Source of the DNA: a virus
IMG/VR virus record: IMGVR_UViG_3300048919_000078
Coordinates: 1 to 34,785 of that record
Length of the DNA: 34,785 nt
Strand: one strand, 5' to 3'
Part shown: positions 8,322 to 16,500 of the stretch, piece after piece
Layout: each line of letters starts with the position of its first letter
How positions within the stretch are numbered: position 1 is the first letter of the stretch
Notes under the pieces: generated by a model
The model's input: the letters and a program-made list of their open reading frames with translations, nothing else
Database searches by the model: none
Told to the model about the DNA's origin: nothing
Translations under genes and position numbers: made by a program

Positions 8322-11300
8322 TATCGAATTCCCAGCATGGTTTTAATGGTTGGAATATTTGCCTTGATGTGCTGCACGACGACCTTGGAACCATCGGCAC
8401 CGGCCATTGCTTCAGGCACGCGAGCGCGATCATCGACCAGCACGAAGCGCACGCCAGCGGTAGGATCGGTCTGCGCCACACCCGCGCCGCCGTTGAGCAC
8501 ATTGCGGGCATCGTTCTTCGTCAGCACCTCTTCGCCTTTTTGCAGGATGGTCGGCACCTCGTCAGCCTTCAGGCCCGGCAGACCGCCATCGTGGTAGCGC
8601 TTCGCGCCGACGAACATCGCCGGGTTCACCGCACGGCTGCGCAACTGCGTGCCTACAGCGCCGCCTGCGTGGGCCACAGGGATCGGCGCGACGTTCGATG
8701 CACCCGGCGTAGCGCCACCGCCGAAGAAGCCTTGCAGCGCGTTCAGAATCTGCTGCTTGATGATGGCCTGCGTGATGTCCTTCAGCAGCGACGCGAAGAA
8801 CGCCAGCGCCGCCTGACCCATCGACTTGAAGCCCGCGCTGATCGACTGCTGACCAAGGGCGACTTTCGCCAGCGATTCACCGATGGCATCGAATGCGGTG
8901 ACGCCGTTGTTCACGATGCTGTCCTTGATCGTCACGTCCAGATCGCTCAACGACTTCTGCGCGAACTTGGCATTGGTCGAAATCTTGTCCGTGGCGGCGG
9001 CGATGCGGTCCAGTTCATCAGCGCTCATGGCATTGGCGTCACGCGCCGTTGCGATGAAGGCTTGCAGGTTCTGCGTCATTTGCAGGATCGAGCCTTGGTA
9101 CTTCGCGGCGGTCTCGTTCAACTGATCGGTCTCTTGTTCCGACGTAATCAGGTTGAGGGAGCGCTGCTGCTCGATGCTGTCGCGTTCACGCGCCTCGGCC
9201 TCCAGCAGATTGTTCAGCAGCTTCTGCGCAGTGACCACGTTGTTCGCTGCGGTCTGCGCGTCAACGCCCGCCTTGGCCGTACCGGCTTTGACGGTCGCCA
9301 CGATCTCGGCATACTTCACCGGGTCCAGCATCGCCTGGAACTTGGTGGCGAAGTCCAGCGCAGCCTTGCCAGCTTCCTGCACGCCGGGGCCGTACTGTGC
9401 GATCTGCTCGTTGATCGCGTTGTTACCTGCCATGATAGAAATCTGGCCGCTGTCAACTTGCTGCTGGATCGATGCAATATTCGTCTGCATGATCTTCTGC
9501 TTTTTGTTGAACTCTTCGCTCAGGTTGTTCGCCTGCTCGCGGTAGGTGTTGGTCTCCGCGATGGCCTCGGCCTGCTTCTTCAGCGTAGCGACTTGCGCCA
9601 GATCGGACTTCGCCTGCGATGGGTTGTACTTGGCGAGGCGGTTGATCTTCTCGGTGATATCGGTGAACGTCTTATCGACCGCAGCCTTCGCCGCCTTGAC
9701 CTGATCTTCAATCGGCAGCGACGTACCAGCCTGCTGCGCCTGCTGCTCGTTCAGCTTGGCCTGCAAGTCCACGAGGTCGGCCGCGACCTGACGTGCGATC
9801 TTGATGCGCTGCTCGCCTTCGGTCTTGTCCTTCTTCGCCTGCTCGTTGTTGTACTTGGCGCGCTCGACGGCCTGCTTCTCCAGCGACGCTTTGTTGATGG
9901 CGGCAATCGCGTCAGCTTGCAGCTTGCTGTCGGTGATCTCGGTCTTCGCTTTCTCCCGGCGTTCGTCGTACTCTTGATCGATCAGGTCCAGGCGTGCGGC
10001 CAGATCGCCCTTCGCTGCTTTCAGGCGTTCGTTCTGCGCGGCGCGCTCGGTCTTCTTCTGCTCCTTCAGCAGATCGGCTTGCAGCGCTTCCAGCTTGCGG
10101 GCGCTCGGATCGGATTCACCGGGGAAGTCCGTACCGCTGCCGGTGCCGCCAGTCTTGTCACTCGTCGATGCGAACTTCACGCCGTCCAGCTTCACGCCTT
10201 TGGCTTGCGCGGCCTTGATCGCGGCCTGCTGCGCGTTGATGCCGTCCACCGCGATCTTCTTCAGGCGGTCGTACTTCTCTTGCGCAGCCTTCTCCTGATC
10301 GGTGCCGCGTTTCTTCTCCAGATCGGCCTGTGCCTTGTTCGCTTCTTCAAACGCTTTGTTCGCAGTGTTCGTCACCGACTGCACGTTAGCGCGCACCTTG
10401 TCGTCCATGCCGTCGAGGATTGCCGACGTGGCCTGATAGGCGAGAATGAATGCGCCGATGACCGGGATCGAGCGAGCGAGGAACAGGAGCGCGTTGCCGA
10501 CGCCGATGATCGCCGGGGCCAGCTTCAACATCACACCGGTCAGACCGCTCGCGCCGCCCAGTGCCTGCGACAGCGCTACCGCAGCACTCGCCGCGTTCAG
10601 GCGTGCCTGCATGGTGAACAGCGCGCCGTTGACGATGACCAGTTCAGCACTGAATGCGCGCAGCAGCGCGGGCAGGGATGCCAGCCACGAGACGAACTTC
10701 AACGCGAGGATCAGTTCGATGCCGACCTTCACCAGATCGAGATTCTGTGCCACCTTGTCCAGTACGTCGATCACGATGGTGAAGCCGGACGACAACGACT
10801 GCGCCAGCTTGTCCGCGCTGCCGTCTTCTAGGAACTTGGTCAGGCGCTCTAGCAGTCCCTGATACGCTTCGACGAAGCCGCCCTTCGCAACGTTGTTGAG
10901 GAAGGTGTTCGTGGCGTTCTCGAAGCGGGCCTGCGCCTGCGACAGATTCGTGGTGCCAGCGTTGATCGCGCCGTAGGTCTCTTGCAGTTGCTTCGCCACG
11001 GTGACGATCAGTTCAGGGCCGATAGCGCCGTCCTGCATCAGCTTCGTGAACTCTTGCGTGCTGACGCCCTTGGCCTTGGCGAACAGGTTCAGCGCGCCCG
11101 GCAGTGCGTCACCAAGTTGCTGCGTCAGTTCCTCGGCGCTGACCTTGCCCTTGTTGAACATCTGCTCCAGCGCCTTGAACACGCGCTCGGCCTCGACCGA
11201 CGACAGGCCCAGGCGGGCGGTGGCGGTGGCGAAGCCTTCAAAGATGTAGCGGGTCTGCGCGGTGGTCTGCCCGGCCTGCTTCGCGGCGATGGCGAACTTC

Positions 11301-13036
11301 GCGTATGCCGGTGCCACCTTCGTGAAGCTCACGCCGATGCGGTCGGCCGCAGCCTGCAAATACTCGAACTCTTGCCGCGCCAGTTCGGTGTCGCCGCCGC
11401 TCGCCACCAGCAGGCGATTCATCGTCGCTTGCGTCAGGTTGTACGCTTCAATCGTTTTCTTCGCCAGATCGATAGCTGCATTCAAACCGACGAACGCGGT
11501 GGCGAGACCAAGCACCTCGCCGCGCAAGCGCTGGGCGAAGGACAGAGTGGTGCGGCCACCGTCACCGCTGAACCAGCGGAAGAGTGCGGAGCCAGCATTG
11601 TCGGCCGCTGCGCCGTTGCGTTGATACGCGGTGGTCAGCGTCTGCATCGCGCTCGCTGCGCGGGTGGCCTGCGAGATCAGGTTCGTCTCGGCCGCTGCGA
11701 GGTTGGTCGTGTCCACGCCTGCGGCGCGCAATGCGGCCTGCGTAGTGCGTGCGCTGGTGGTCAGGTTGCCGAGGTTCGTGGCGCTGCGCTCCAGCGTGCT
11801 CTGTGCGCGTGCGAGCCTCGTGGTGATGTCGTCACCGGCCGCTCCGCTGCGCATGGCCGTAATGAGCGCGGTGACTTCAGCGCGGGCTGCGGTGTACTCG
11901 CTACGCGCCGTGCGGATCGCCGCGATCTGCCGGTTGTAGGAATCGAGCAGGCCACCCATGTCGGCCAGTGCTTTCTGCGCCTGCTGCGCCTGCTGCAAGA
12001 TGTCGCGGTAGTTACGCACCGGGCCGTCGATGGCGGCGACCTTCGCGGTCAAGTCCGTGATCGATGCGCCCAGCGCGTCCACGCTGCGCAGCGACGCCTG
12101 CGCCGGTTGCGCGATGTCGGTCAGGCGCTGCGACACGGTTGGCGTCGTTACCGGCGCGGTGTTGCCGCGTGCGGTCGTGGCGGAAGCTCGCATCTGGCGC
12201 TCGGCGGCGTCGGCCGCGTCACGCAGCGCGACGGCCTGCCGGTTGATCGCCTCGGTGCGTTTGTTGGCTTCGCGGGTGAACAGCGCCTCCATGTCCGCTT
12301 CGTGCTGCACGTTGCGCATGGCCTCGGCCGCAGCCACTTCCTGCTCGGCGCGGGCTTGTGCGGCCAGGGCTGCGGTGGCTTTCGCGGTGGCGTCGGCCAC
12401 CAGTTTGTCGGCGCGTGCTTTCTGCTCCGCTGCGGCTGCGGCCTTGGCGGCGTCGCGGGCCTGCTTCGCAAAGCCGTCTGCCGCGTCCATAGCGGCCTCC
12501 TGCCGGTCGAGCGCGGCATTTGCTGCCGTGACTGCCACCACGATCTTTTGCTGCGTCTGCGCCGCGTTTGATGCGTCTACGCCGAATTGCCGCAGGTTGG
12601 CCGACGAGGTGTTGACCTTCGCCTCCAGACGGCCCATTTCCTTTTCGAGTTGCGAGACGGCGGTGGCCTGCTCTTTCAGGGCTTTTGTTTGTGCGGGGGT
12701 TTGCTTGCCACTGTCGGCCACGTACTTCGCGTAGTCGGCCTGCGCGCTGCGCGCTGCTTCCAGTTTGGCTTTAACGTCGTCCAGGGCAGCGGACTGCGAC
12801 TGGAACAGTTTGATAAGGGACTGCTGACCGAGCAGAGCCTTGACCGCGCTCTCGATCTTGGCGTAGCCCTTCTCCAGATCGGCGGCGCTGGCCGCGCCTT
12901 TCTTCGATGCCTCGATCTGTGCTTCTTCCGCCTTCACCAAATCCTTCAGCGCATCGGTGACTTCGGTGGTGGTCTTCTTAGAATAGTTTGTAGCCCTGAT
13001 CCGCAGTTCTACATCGGTGGTGTTGTTAGTAGCCAT
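8321..13036 (-). CDS. Tail length tape measure protein
   Basis: This is a 1571-aa protein, the longest in the window and directly after the tail chaperones, as expected of a tape measure. Residues about 1-480 are Ala/Lys/Gln/Glu-rich coiled coil. About residues 535-690 form the tape-measure N-terminal type domain (ATARLGLSSVEAERVFKALE, then GDALPGALNLFAKAKGV). Residues about 780-865 are hydrophobic and contain probable membrane-spanning segments (APAIIGVGNALLFLA, IPVIGAFILAYQ). A second coiled-coil part follows, and the C-terminus (GLKADEVPTILQKGEEVLT) is the ending typical of lambda-H-like tape measures. At about 0.15 nm per residue it predicts a tail near 235 nm. The ATG overlaps the end of the GT chaperone frame by 11 bases. 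Confidence 0.95.
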   Translation of the reverse strand: MATNNTTDVELRIRATNYSKKTTTEVTDALKDLVKAEEAQIEASKKGAASAADLEKGYAKIESAVKALLGQQSLIKLFQSQSAALDDVKAKLEAARSAQADYAKYVADSGKQTPAQTKALKEQATAVSQLEKEMGRLEAKVNTSSANLRQFGVDASNAAQTQQKIVVAVTAANAALDRQEAAMDAADGFAKQARDAAKAAAAAEQKARADKLVADATAKATAALAAQARAEQEVAAAEAMRNVQHEADMEALFTREANKRTEAINRQAVALRDAADAAERQMRASATTARGNTAPVTTPTVSQRLTDIAQPAQASLRSVDALGASITDLTAKVAAIDGPVRNYRDILQQAQQAQKALADMGGLLDSYNRQIAAIRTARSEYTAARAEVTALITAMRSGAAGDDITTRLARAQSTLERSATNLGNLTTSARTTQAALRAAGVDTTNLAAAETNLISQATRAASAMQTLTTAYQRNGAAADNAGSALFRWFSGDGGRTTLSFAQRLRGEVLGLATAFVGLNAAIDLAKKTIEAYNLTQATMNRLLVASGGDTELARQEFEYLQAAADRIGVSFTKVAPAYAKFAIAAKQAGQTTAQTRYIFEGFATATARLGLSSVEAERVFKALEQMFNKGKVSAEELTQQLGDALPGALNLFAKAKGVSTQEFTKLMQDGAIGPELIVTVAKQLQETYGAINAGTTNLSQAQARFENATNTFLNNVAKGGFVEAYQGLLERLTKFLEDGSADKLAQSLSSGFTIVIDVLDKVAQNLDLVKVGIELILALKFVSWLASLPALLRAFSAELVIVNGALFTMQARLNAASAAVALSQALGGASGLTGVMLKLAPAIIGVGNALLFLARSIPVIGAFILAYQATSAILDGMDDKVRANVQSVTNTANKAFEEANKAQADLEKKRGTDQEKAAQEKYDRLKKIAVDGINAQQAAIKAAQAKGVKLDGVKFASTSDKTGGTGSGTDFPGESDPSARKLEALQADLLKEQKKTERAAQNERLKAAKGDLAARLDLIDQEYDERREKAKTEITDSKLQADAIAAINKASLEKQAVERAKYNNEQAKKDKTEGEQRIKIARQVAADLVDLQAKLNEQQAQQAGTSLPIEDQVKAAKAAVDKTFTDITEKINRLAKYNPSQAKSDLAQVATLKKQAEAIAETNTYREQANNLSEEFNKKQKIMQTNIASIQQQVDSGQISIMAGNNAINEQIAQYGPGVQEAGKAALDFATKFQAMLDPVKYAEIVATVKAGTAKAGVDAQTAANNVVTAQKLLNNLLEAEARERDSIEQQRSLNLITSEQETDQLNETAAKYQGSILQMTQNLQAFIATARDANAMSADELDRIAAATDKISTNAKFAQKSLSDLDVTIKDSIVNNGVTAFDAIGESLAKVALGQQSISAGFKSMGQAALAFFASLLKDITQAIIKQQILNALQGFFGGGATPGASNVAPIPVAHAGGAVGTQLRSRAVNPAMFVGAKRYHDGGLPGLKADEVPTILQKGEEVLTKNDARNVLNGGAGVAQTDPTAGVRFVLVDDRARVPEAMAGADGSKVVVQHIKANIPTIKTMLGIR

Positions 13037-13732
13037 GGGTCAGCTTTCGCAGTTCGGTTTTCAAATTCTCTACGCCGGAATTATCGGTCGAGAGAACCGA
13101 CGCGATAACTGTACGCATGAGCGACGATTCGGTTGCAAGCCGAAGATTGACACGCTCTCGTGCAAGTTCGGTTTCCATCCACAGAGTTGACAGCGGGTAG
13201 TAGTGCGGGTAGCGATGGCCCTCGGCCATCAGGAAACTCGCGTTGACTCGAAGCGATCTGTGGAATCGCTCCGCGTCACTCAGGTGTTCTAATCCTGTGG
13301 CGTCTCCATCGTCACCGGACGAATCGTTTGCGCCATCCCCACTAGGCTGTCGAACAGCTTTTTTGCGCCGCCCGCATCTTCAGTGGTGATCTCGATGATC
13401 TTGCGGAGCGTTTCAGCCATCAGGCCGATTGGCAGCTTGCGCAGCTTGGCGCGAAGTTCAGGCGTGTCCACTTCATCGGTTGCCGCGATCACGATGGACT
13501 CGACCAGATCGGGAACGTCGTTGACCATCTTCAGCGCGAAGGTTGCAGCCTTCATCATGGCGATGTCGTTGTTTGCCTCGGCCTTGTACGCGGCGAAGAC
13601 GGTGTTGAGGTCGGCCAGATGGCCGTGCAGCAGGGAGGTGATATCACGCAGGGCAATGCCGCGCACCGTAGTGGCGACAACGCCCCGATACATCACGTCT
13701 TCCTTGCGGATTTCAAAATCAGCGAGAGACAT
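13026..13732 (-). CDS. Tail assembly chaperone GT, -1 frameshift fusion
   Basis: Translation begins as the G protein at 13732. If ribosomes slip back one base on A_AAA_AAG (13358-13364), they continue without a stop in the -1 frame to the TAA at 13026, giving about 125 + 110 = 235 residues. The extension reads SDAERFHRSLRVNASFLMAE and METELARERVNLRLATE, a sequence type I recognise from T-domains of siphovirus tail chaperones. This coding clearly begins well upstream of the only ATG in that frame (13229), so an independent small gene starting there would lose conserved sequence. In lambda the G and GT products bind the tape measure during tail assembly. The frame ends inside the tape-measure start, as expected. 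Confidence 0.85.
13289..13732 (-). CDS. Tail assembly chaperone G
   Basis: This 147-aa protein lies between the tail tube and tape measure genes, the place of lambda gene G. It is mainly helical and unremarkable at the N-terminus (MSLADFEIRKEDVMYRGVVA) and contains two helical segments rich in Ala and Leu. It ends PVTMETPQD at a TAG 69 bases past the slippery site. It is made in excess over the GT frameshift product, and the two together chaperone tape-measure folding and tube polymerisation (established for lambda, inferred here). GGAA-type ribosome site precedes the ATG. Assignment rests on position, size and the frameshift signal more than on sequence identity. Confidence 0.85.
   Translation of the reverse strand: MSLADFEIRKEDVMYRGVVATTVRGIALRDITSLLHGHLADLNTVFAAYKAEANNDIAMMKAATFALKMVNDVPDLVESIVIAATDEVDTPELRAKLRKLPIGLMAETLRKIIEITTEDAGGAKKLFDSLVGMAQTIRPVTMETPQD
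13358..13364 (-). promoter_or_regulatory. -1 programmed ribosomal frameshift site (A AAA AAG)
   Basis: On the minus strand the G codons read GCA AAA AAG, giving the heptamer A_AAA_AAG in the correct phase for -1 tandem slippage. It is the same heptamer used in Escherichia coli dnaX. The -1 frame is open from here through 13026. A few bases of G coding remain after the site before the TAG at 13289. Confidence 0.85.
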
Positions 13733-13746
13733 ATCGGGGTTCCTTC

Positions 13747-14586
13747 TTAGGCGGTGGCCGGGCGGTTAGTGATGTACACGCGCTCGGTGGTGTCGTCCTT
13801 CTTCAGCACTTCGTAGTTGAAGGACATTTGCTGCCAAGTGTCGCCCTTCAGTGCGTAGTCGCCGTTCGCCGTGATCTTGACGTAAGGCCAGAAGTAGTCC
13901 TTGTTTTCGCCCTTCGGGTTCTTGGCCTGGAAGCGCAGCGCGCCACGGATTTCCTGACCCTTGCCGATGATGATCTCGTTGGTCATCGCTTCCTGATCGT
14001 ACTTCACGACCAGCGTGGTGTTCGCAGCGGAGATCAGCGTGCTGGTCGGCTCCATGTAGATGCGAGCCGCTTCCAGATCGATCTCGAAGTTGTCTTCCAA
14101 CTGCTGCGTGGTAAGCGGGGTCACGACCGCAGGATCAGCTTGAGTCGCGCCCGGCACCGAAGTGCTGATGGTCACGTTCGTCACCATGCGAGTGCCTTGC
14201 GGCTGATCGACGGCCACGCCCAGTTGCTTCCAGCCGCCCGGCGTCCACTGAGTCTTGTCGAAGTTCTCGGTGATCGCGGTGGCAGCGGCCACGGTGGACG
14301 ACTCGATGTCACCGCCGAACCACATCGCAACGTTCTGCACGTCGATGGAGTCCAGTGCGAACGCGCCGCCCAGGTCATTGCTGATGGTGATCTGTTCGTC
14401 CTTGACGTTCAGACCTTGATCGGCGTCGATGTGATCCAGCGTGTCTTGCGACTGGTTGGACGACAGTTCGGGCGAGTTACCCAGGTAGCGTTCACCCGTA
14501 CCCAGTTTGGCACCAGCGAGGAATTTATCGAAGAACAGTTTGCCCTTACCGATGACATACTTCTTACCGTTTTCAGTTGCAGCCAT
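13747..14586 (-). CDS. Major tail tube protein
   Basis: This 279-aa protein sits immediately before the G/GT chaperones, the invariable place of the tube protein in this tail type. It starts MAATENGKKYVIGKGKLFFD and contains GERYLGNSPEL, DHIDADQGL and KDEQITISNDLGGAF. These are typical of siphovirus tail-tube proteins, with a beta-rich centre and a C-terminal DTWQQMSFNYEV strand. Many copies should stack as rings to form the tube. AAGGAG lies 7 bases before the ATG, a strong site fitting high expression. It has no signal peptide or cysteine-rich region. Name is well supported by context, moderately by sequence. Confidence 0.85.
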   Translation of the reverse strand: MAATENGKKYVIGKGKLFFDKFLAGAKLGTGERYLGNSPELSSNQSQDTLDHIDADQGLNVKDEQITISNDLGGAFALDSIDVQNVAMWFGGDIESSTVAAATAITENFDKTQWTPGGWKQLGVAVDQPQGTRMVTNVTISTSVPGATQADPAVVTPLTTQQLEDNFEIDLEAARIYMEPTSTLISAANTTLVVKYDQEAMTNEIIIGKGQEIRGALRFQAKNPKGENKDYFWPYVKITANGDYALKGDTWQQMSFNYEVLKKDDTTERVYITNRPATA

Positions 14587-14632
14587 TTGATGCTCCTTTG
14601 TGTGATTAAAGTTGAGGCTTGCCAGCGATCTT

Positions 14633-15175
14633 CTACTGGCCGATTTCTACCGCGATCCCCAGGCGGATCGGCAGGTAGAAGAATGCGTGGCTCGACACCT
14701 GTGCTTCTGGCGGGCGTACTACAGGTGGCGCGACCTCGACGGACGAAATCATATCACCCAGGCGGTAGTCGTTCGGGTACTTCGGAGAACCGCTGCCTTT
14801 CACTTCGGTGATGCGCAGCAAACGCTTCTCCACGTCCTGACAGAAGTAGTACGGAAGATACTCGGTGTCCACTGACTTATCGTCCGGCACGGTGCCTTGG
14901 ATCATCAGCGTCCAGCGGTCGGCGCGGCTGTCGCCATCGCCCGCGAACGTGGCGAAGTCAGGGCGCGGCGCTTCGATGATCGACAGCGTGGCCTCGTGCG
15001 CCTGCTGCACTTCCGCGCCGAACAGAAGCCGGTTGATGTGGACGTGGCCCTGCATGTCATACAGGTCGCCGTCAGCCTTGCAGATTTCCTCCAGCAGCAG
15101 TTGAAGGCGCAGAAGCACGGCGAGGCGATACGGTGGCACCGCTGCGCGGGTCGGTTGGATTGTGGTGTTGTTCAT
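14633..15175 (-). CDS. Putative tail terminator / minor tail protein (gpU position)
   Basis: This 180-aa protein lies between the gpZ-like protein and the tail tube gene, where lambda encodes gpU, the protein that caps the tail and joins it to the head. Its first part (YRLAVLLRLQLLLEEI, about residues 17-32) is helical and the rest is mixed with several Asp/Glu. The start overlaps the stop of the preceding gene as ATGA. Sequence alone does not tell me whether it is a terminator or another joining protein; the assignment is by gene order. Confidence 0.6.
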   Translation of the reverse strand: MNNTTIQPTRAAVPPYRLAVLLRLQLLLEEICKADGDLYDMQGHVHINRLLFGAEVQQAHEATLSIIEAPRPDFATFAGDGDSRADRWTLMIQGTVPDDKSVDTEYLPYYFCQDVEKRLLRITEVKGSGSPKYPNDYRLGDMISSVEVAPPVVRPPEAQVSSHAFFYLPIRLGIAVEIGQ

Positions 15176-15762
15176 GTGAGAGAAAACCTTCCTAGTTGTC
15201 GGAGAAATTCGTCGTTGACCATGCGGCCGATCTGCGGCGCGTCGTCAGCGCTGACGTGCCTGAAGACCTGATCGACCGATGGGCCGTACAGCAGTGCCAC
15301 GCGGTTCGGAACCAGCCACGCCGGTTCGCCGTAGCGATTGTCCAGCGACTCGCCGGGCTTGAGCGCGAGCGCGAGGCCGATGTTCCCGTTGCTCAGTTGC
15401 GTCAGCCACGCGTACTTGCCGAAGGTCTTGCCGCTGTCCTTCTTACTGACACGAACGCGGATGCCGATGCGCGCACGCGAGCCGAGCGGCGTACCGGGTT
15501 GAACGAATCGAGCGAGTGATGTGGGGCGCTTGCGAGCGGTGATGACCGCTTCCAGATCGTTGACGTTGGCCTTCTTCGTGACGCCCAGGCGGTCGTCGTT
15601 CAGGTAGTCGCGGGGGAAGGCAATGTCTTCGAGGATATCGCGCCGCAGTAGCGTCATGCCACTGCGGGTTGCGACGGTGTTGATGGCGAGGGACGCTGCT
15701 CTGTCCGTGATGCCGGGGAGTTCTTTGAAGCCTTCGATGGCCTCAAGCAGTGAGATTGCCAT
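15172..15762 (-). CDS. Putative tail completion protein (gpZ-like)
   Basis: This 196-aa protein has features of the phage minor tail protein Z family: an N-terminal helix (LLEAIEGFKELPGITDRAAS), then AINTVATRSGMTLLRRDI, and a basic VTARKRPTSLARF-type segment, ending in a helical DAPQIGRMVNDEFLRQL. In lambda gpZ acts late in tail maturation so that the head can join. It overlaps the 127-aa upstream gene by 20 bases and the downstream gene as ATGA. Family call is moderate and context supports it. Confidence 0.7.
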   Translation of the reverse strand: MAISLLEAIEGFKELPGITDRAASLAINTVATRSGMTLLRRDILEDIAFPRDYLNDDRLGVTKKANVNDLEAVITARKRPTSLARFVQPGTPLGSRARIGIRVRVSKKDSGKTFGKYAWLTQLSNGNIGLALALKPGESLDNRYGEPAWLVPNRVALLYGPSVDQVFRHVSADDAPQIGRMVNDEFLRQLGRFSLT

Positions 15763-16126
15763 GCTGGAGTTTCCCTACACTCCAGGCTTCGTTCACCGGG
15801 CCGACGTTATCGGTGCTCTGCACGTCAACGGCCAGATAGCCACTGAAGCCCGGCGCGGTAATCTGCACGCGGCCACCACGAACAATCGTGATGCCGTTGA
15901 GCGCAAGTTCCGCCTTGTCGAAGATGACCCGTTCGACGAGATCGAGATACATGGGATAGCCCTGATTCTCGATGTCGCCTACGGGTGCCTGTTTGAAGTG
16001 CCAGCGAACTCGCAGCGCAACCGGCGCGGCCATCGAACGGTCGTAGTACAGCGCCTCAAGCGAGAGCGTGTCGTGGACTATGCGGTGGTTGCGCGCCAGC
16101 GCAGCGGCGAAGTCGAAGCGGGTCAT
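15743..16126 (-). CDS. Putative head-tail joining protein (gpFII position)
   Basis: This 127-aa protein begins MTRFDFAAALARNHRIVHDT, with a short N-terminal helix followed by beta-rich sequence (YYDRSMAAPVALRVRWHFK). It lies after the capsid and acidic FI-position gene and before the gpZ-like gene, matching the place of lambda FII, the head-tail joining protein. The start comes 6 bases after the preceding stop. It overlaps the next gene by 20 bases. Function is inferred from order and size; the sequence itself is not diagnostic. Confidence 0.6.
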   Translation of the reverse strand: MTRFDFAAALARNHRIVHDTLSLEALYYDRSMAAPVALRVRWHFKQAPVGDIENQGYPMYLDLVERVIFDKAELALNGITIVRGGRVQITAPGFSGYLAVDVQSTDNVGPVNEAWSVGKLQHGNLTA

Positions 16127-16132
16127 GGCGGA

Positions 16133-16441
16133 TTACAGGTCTTCCGACGATTTGCCTGCTTTGTCGCTGCCCGCTGGGTCGCCCTTGTCGTCGTCCTTCA
16201 GCTTGCCGGACGAGGAAGTGGCGCTGCCCTTGGCCGGTTTGATCTTGACTTCGACGGCGCTTTCTTCTTCGTTGACCGGCGTGCGCACGGCGTCCGGGTT
16301 GGTCTCCTTCAGATCGTCCAGTTCCTTTTGCGTGAACTTGAACGACTGGTTGGCGTTGACGACCACGCGGCCGACGCCTTCGCGGTGCAGGATGATCTTG
16401 CCGTTTGCGACGCGCAGTTTAGTGCCTTCAGTTGCAGCCAT
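16133..16441 (-). CDS. Small acidic head protein (gpFI position)
   Basis: This 102-aa protein has an ordered-looking N-terminus (KLRVANGKIILHREGVGRVV) and a charged, probably disordered C-terminus rich in Lys, Asp, Ser and Gly (KDDDKGDPAGSDKAGKSSED). The central KFTQKELDDLKETNPDAV suggests a helix. Its position next to the major capsid gene corresponds to lambda FI, which helps terminase dock on the prohead. No sequence homology to FI is evident to me. AAGGAG stands 7 bases before the ATG. A hairpin at 16471-16491 separates it from the capsid gene. Confidence 0.65.
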   Translation of the reverse strand: MAATEGTKLRVANGKIILHREGVGRVVVNANQSFKFTQKELDDLKETNPDAVRTPVNEEESAVEVKIKPAKGSATSSSGKLKDDDKGDPAGSDKAGKSSEDL

Positions 16442-16470
16442 GGTAGTGCTCCTTAATGATGTGAGAGAAA

Positions 16471-16491
16471 GACCGGGCGCGAGGCCCGGCC
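16471..16491 (-). terminator. Hairpin downstream of the major capsid gene
   Basis: On the minus strand an 8-bp GC-rich stem (one G-U pair) with a CTCGC loop is followed by the pyrimidine run TTTCTCTC, without a clean T tract. It lies 9 bases after the capsid stop. It could be a weak terminator, or stabilise the 3' end of capsid mRNA so that capsid outnumbers downstream products. That role is inference. Confidence 0.5.
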
Positions 16492-16500
16492 GGTTGCCGA

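Noticed and set aside
8207-10831. Plus-strand frame of 874 codons opposite the tape measure
   Set aside because: Leu/Arg-rich antisense of a GC-rich gene; the minus strand encodes a recognisable tape measure.
13026-13229. Independent 67-aa gene starting at 13229
   Set aside because: Conserved-looking T sequence extends upstream of this ATG, so it is the 3' part of the -1 frameshift product.
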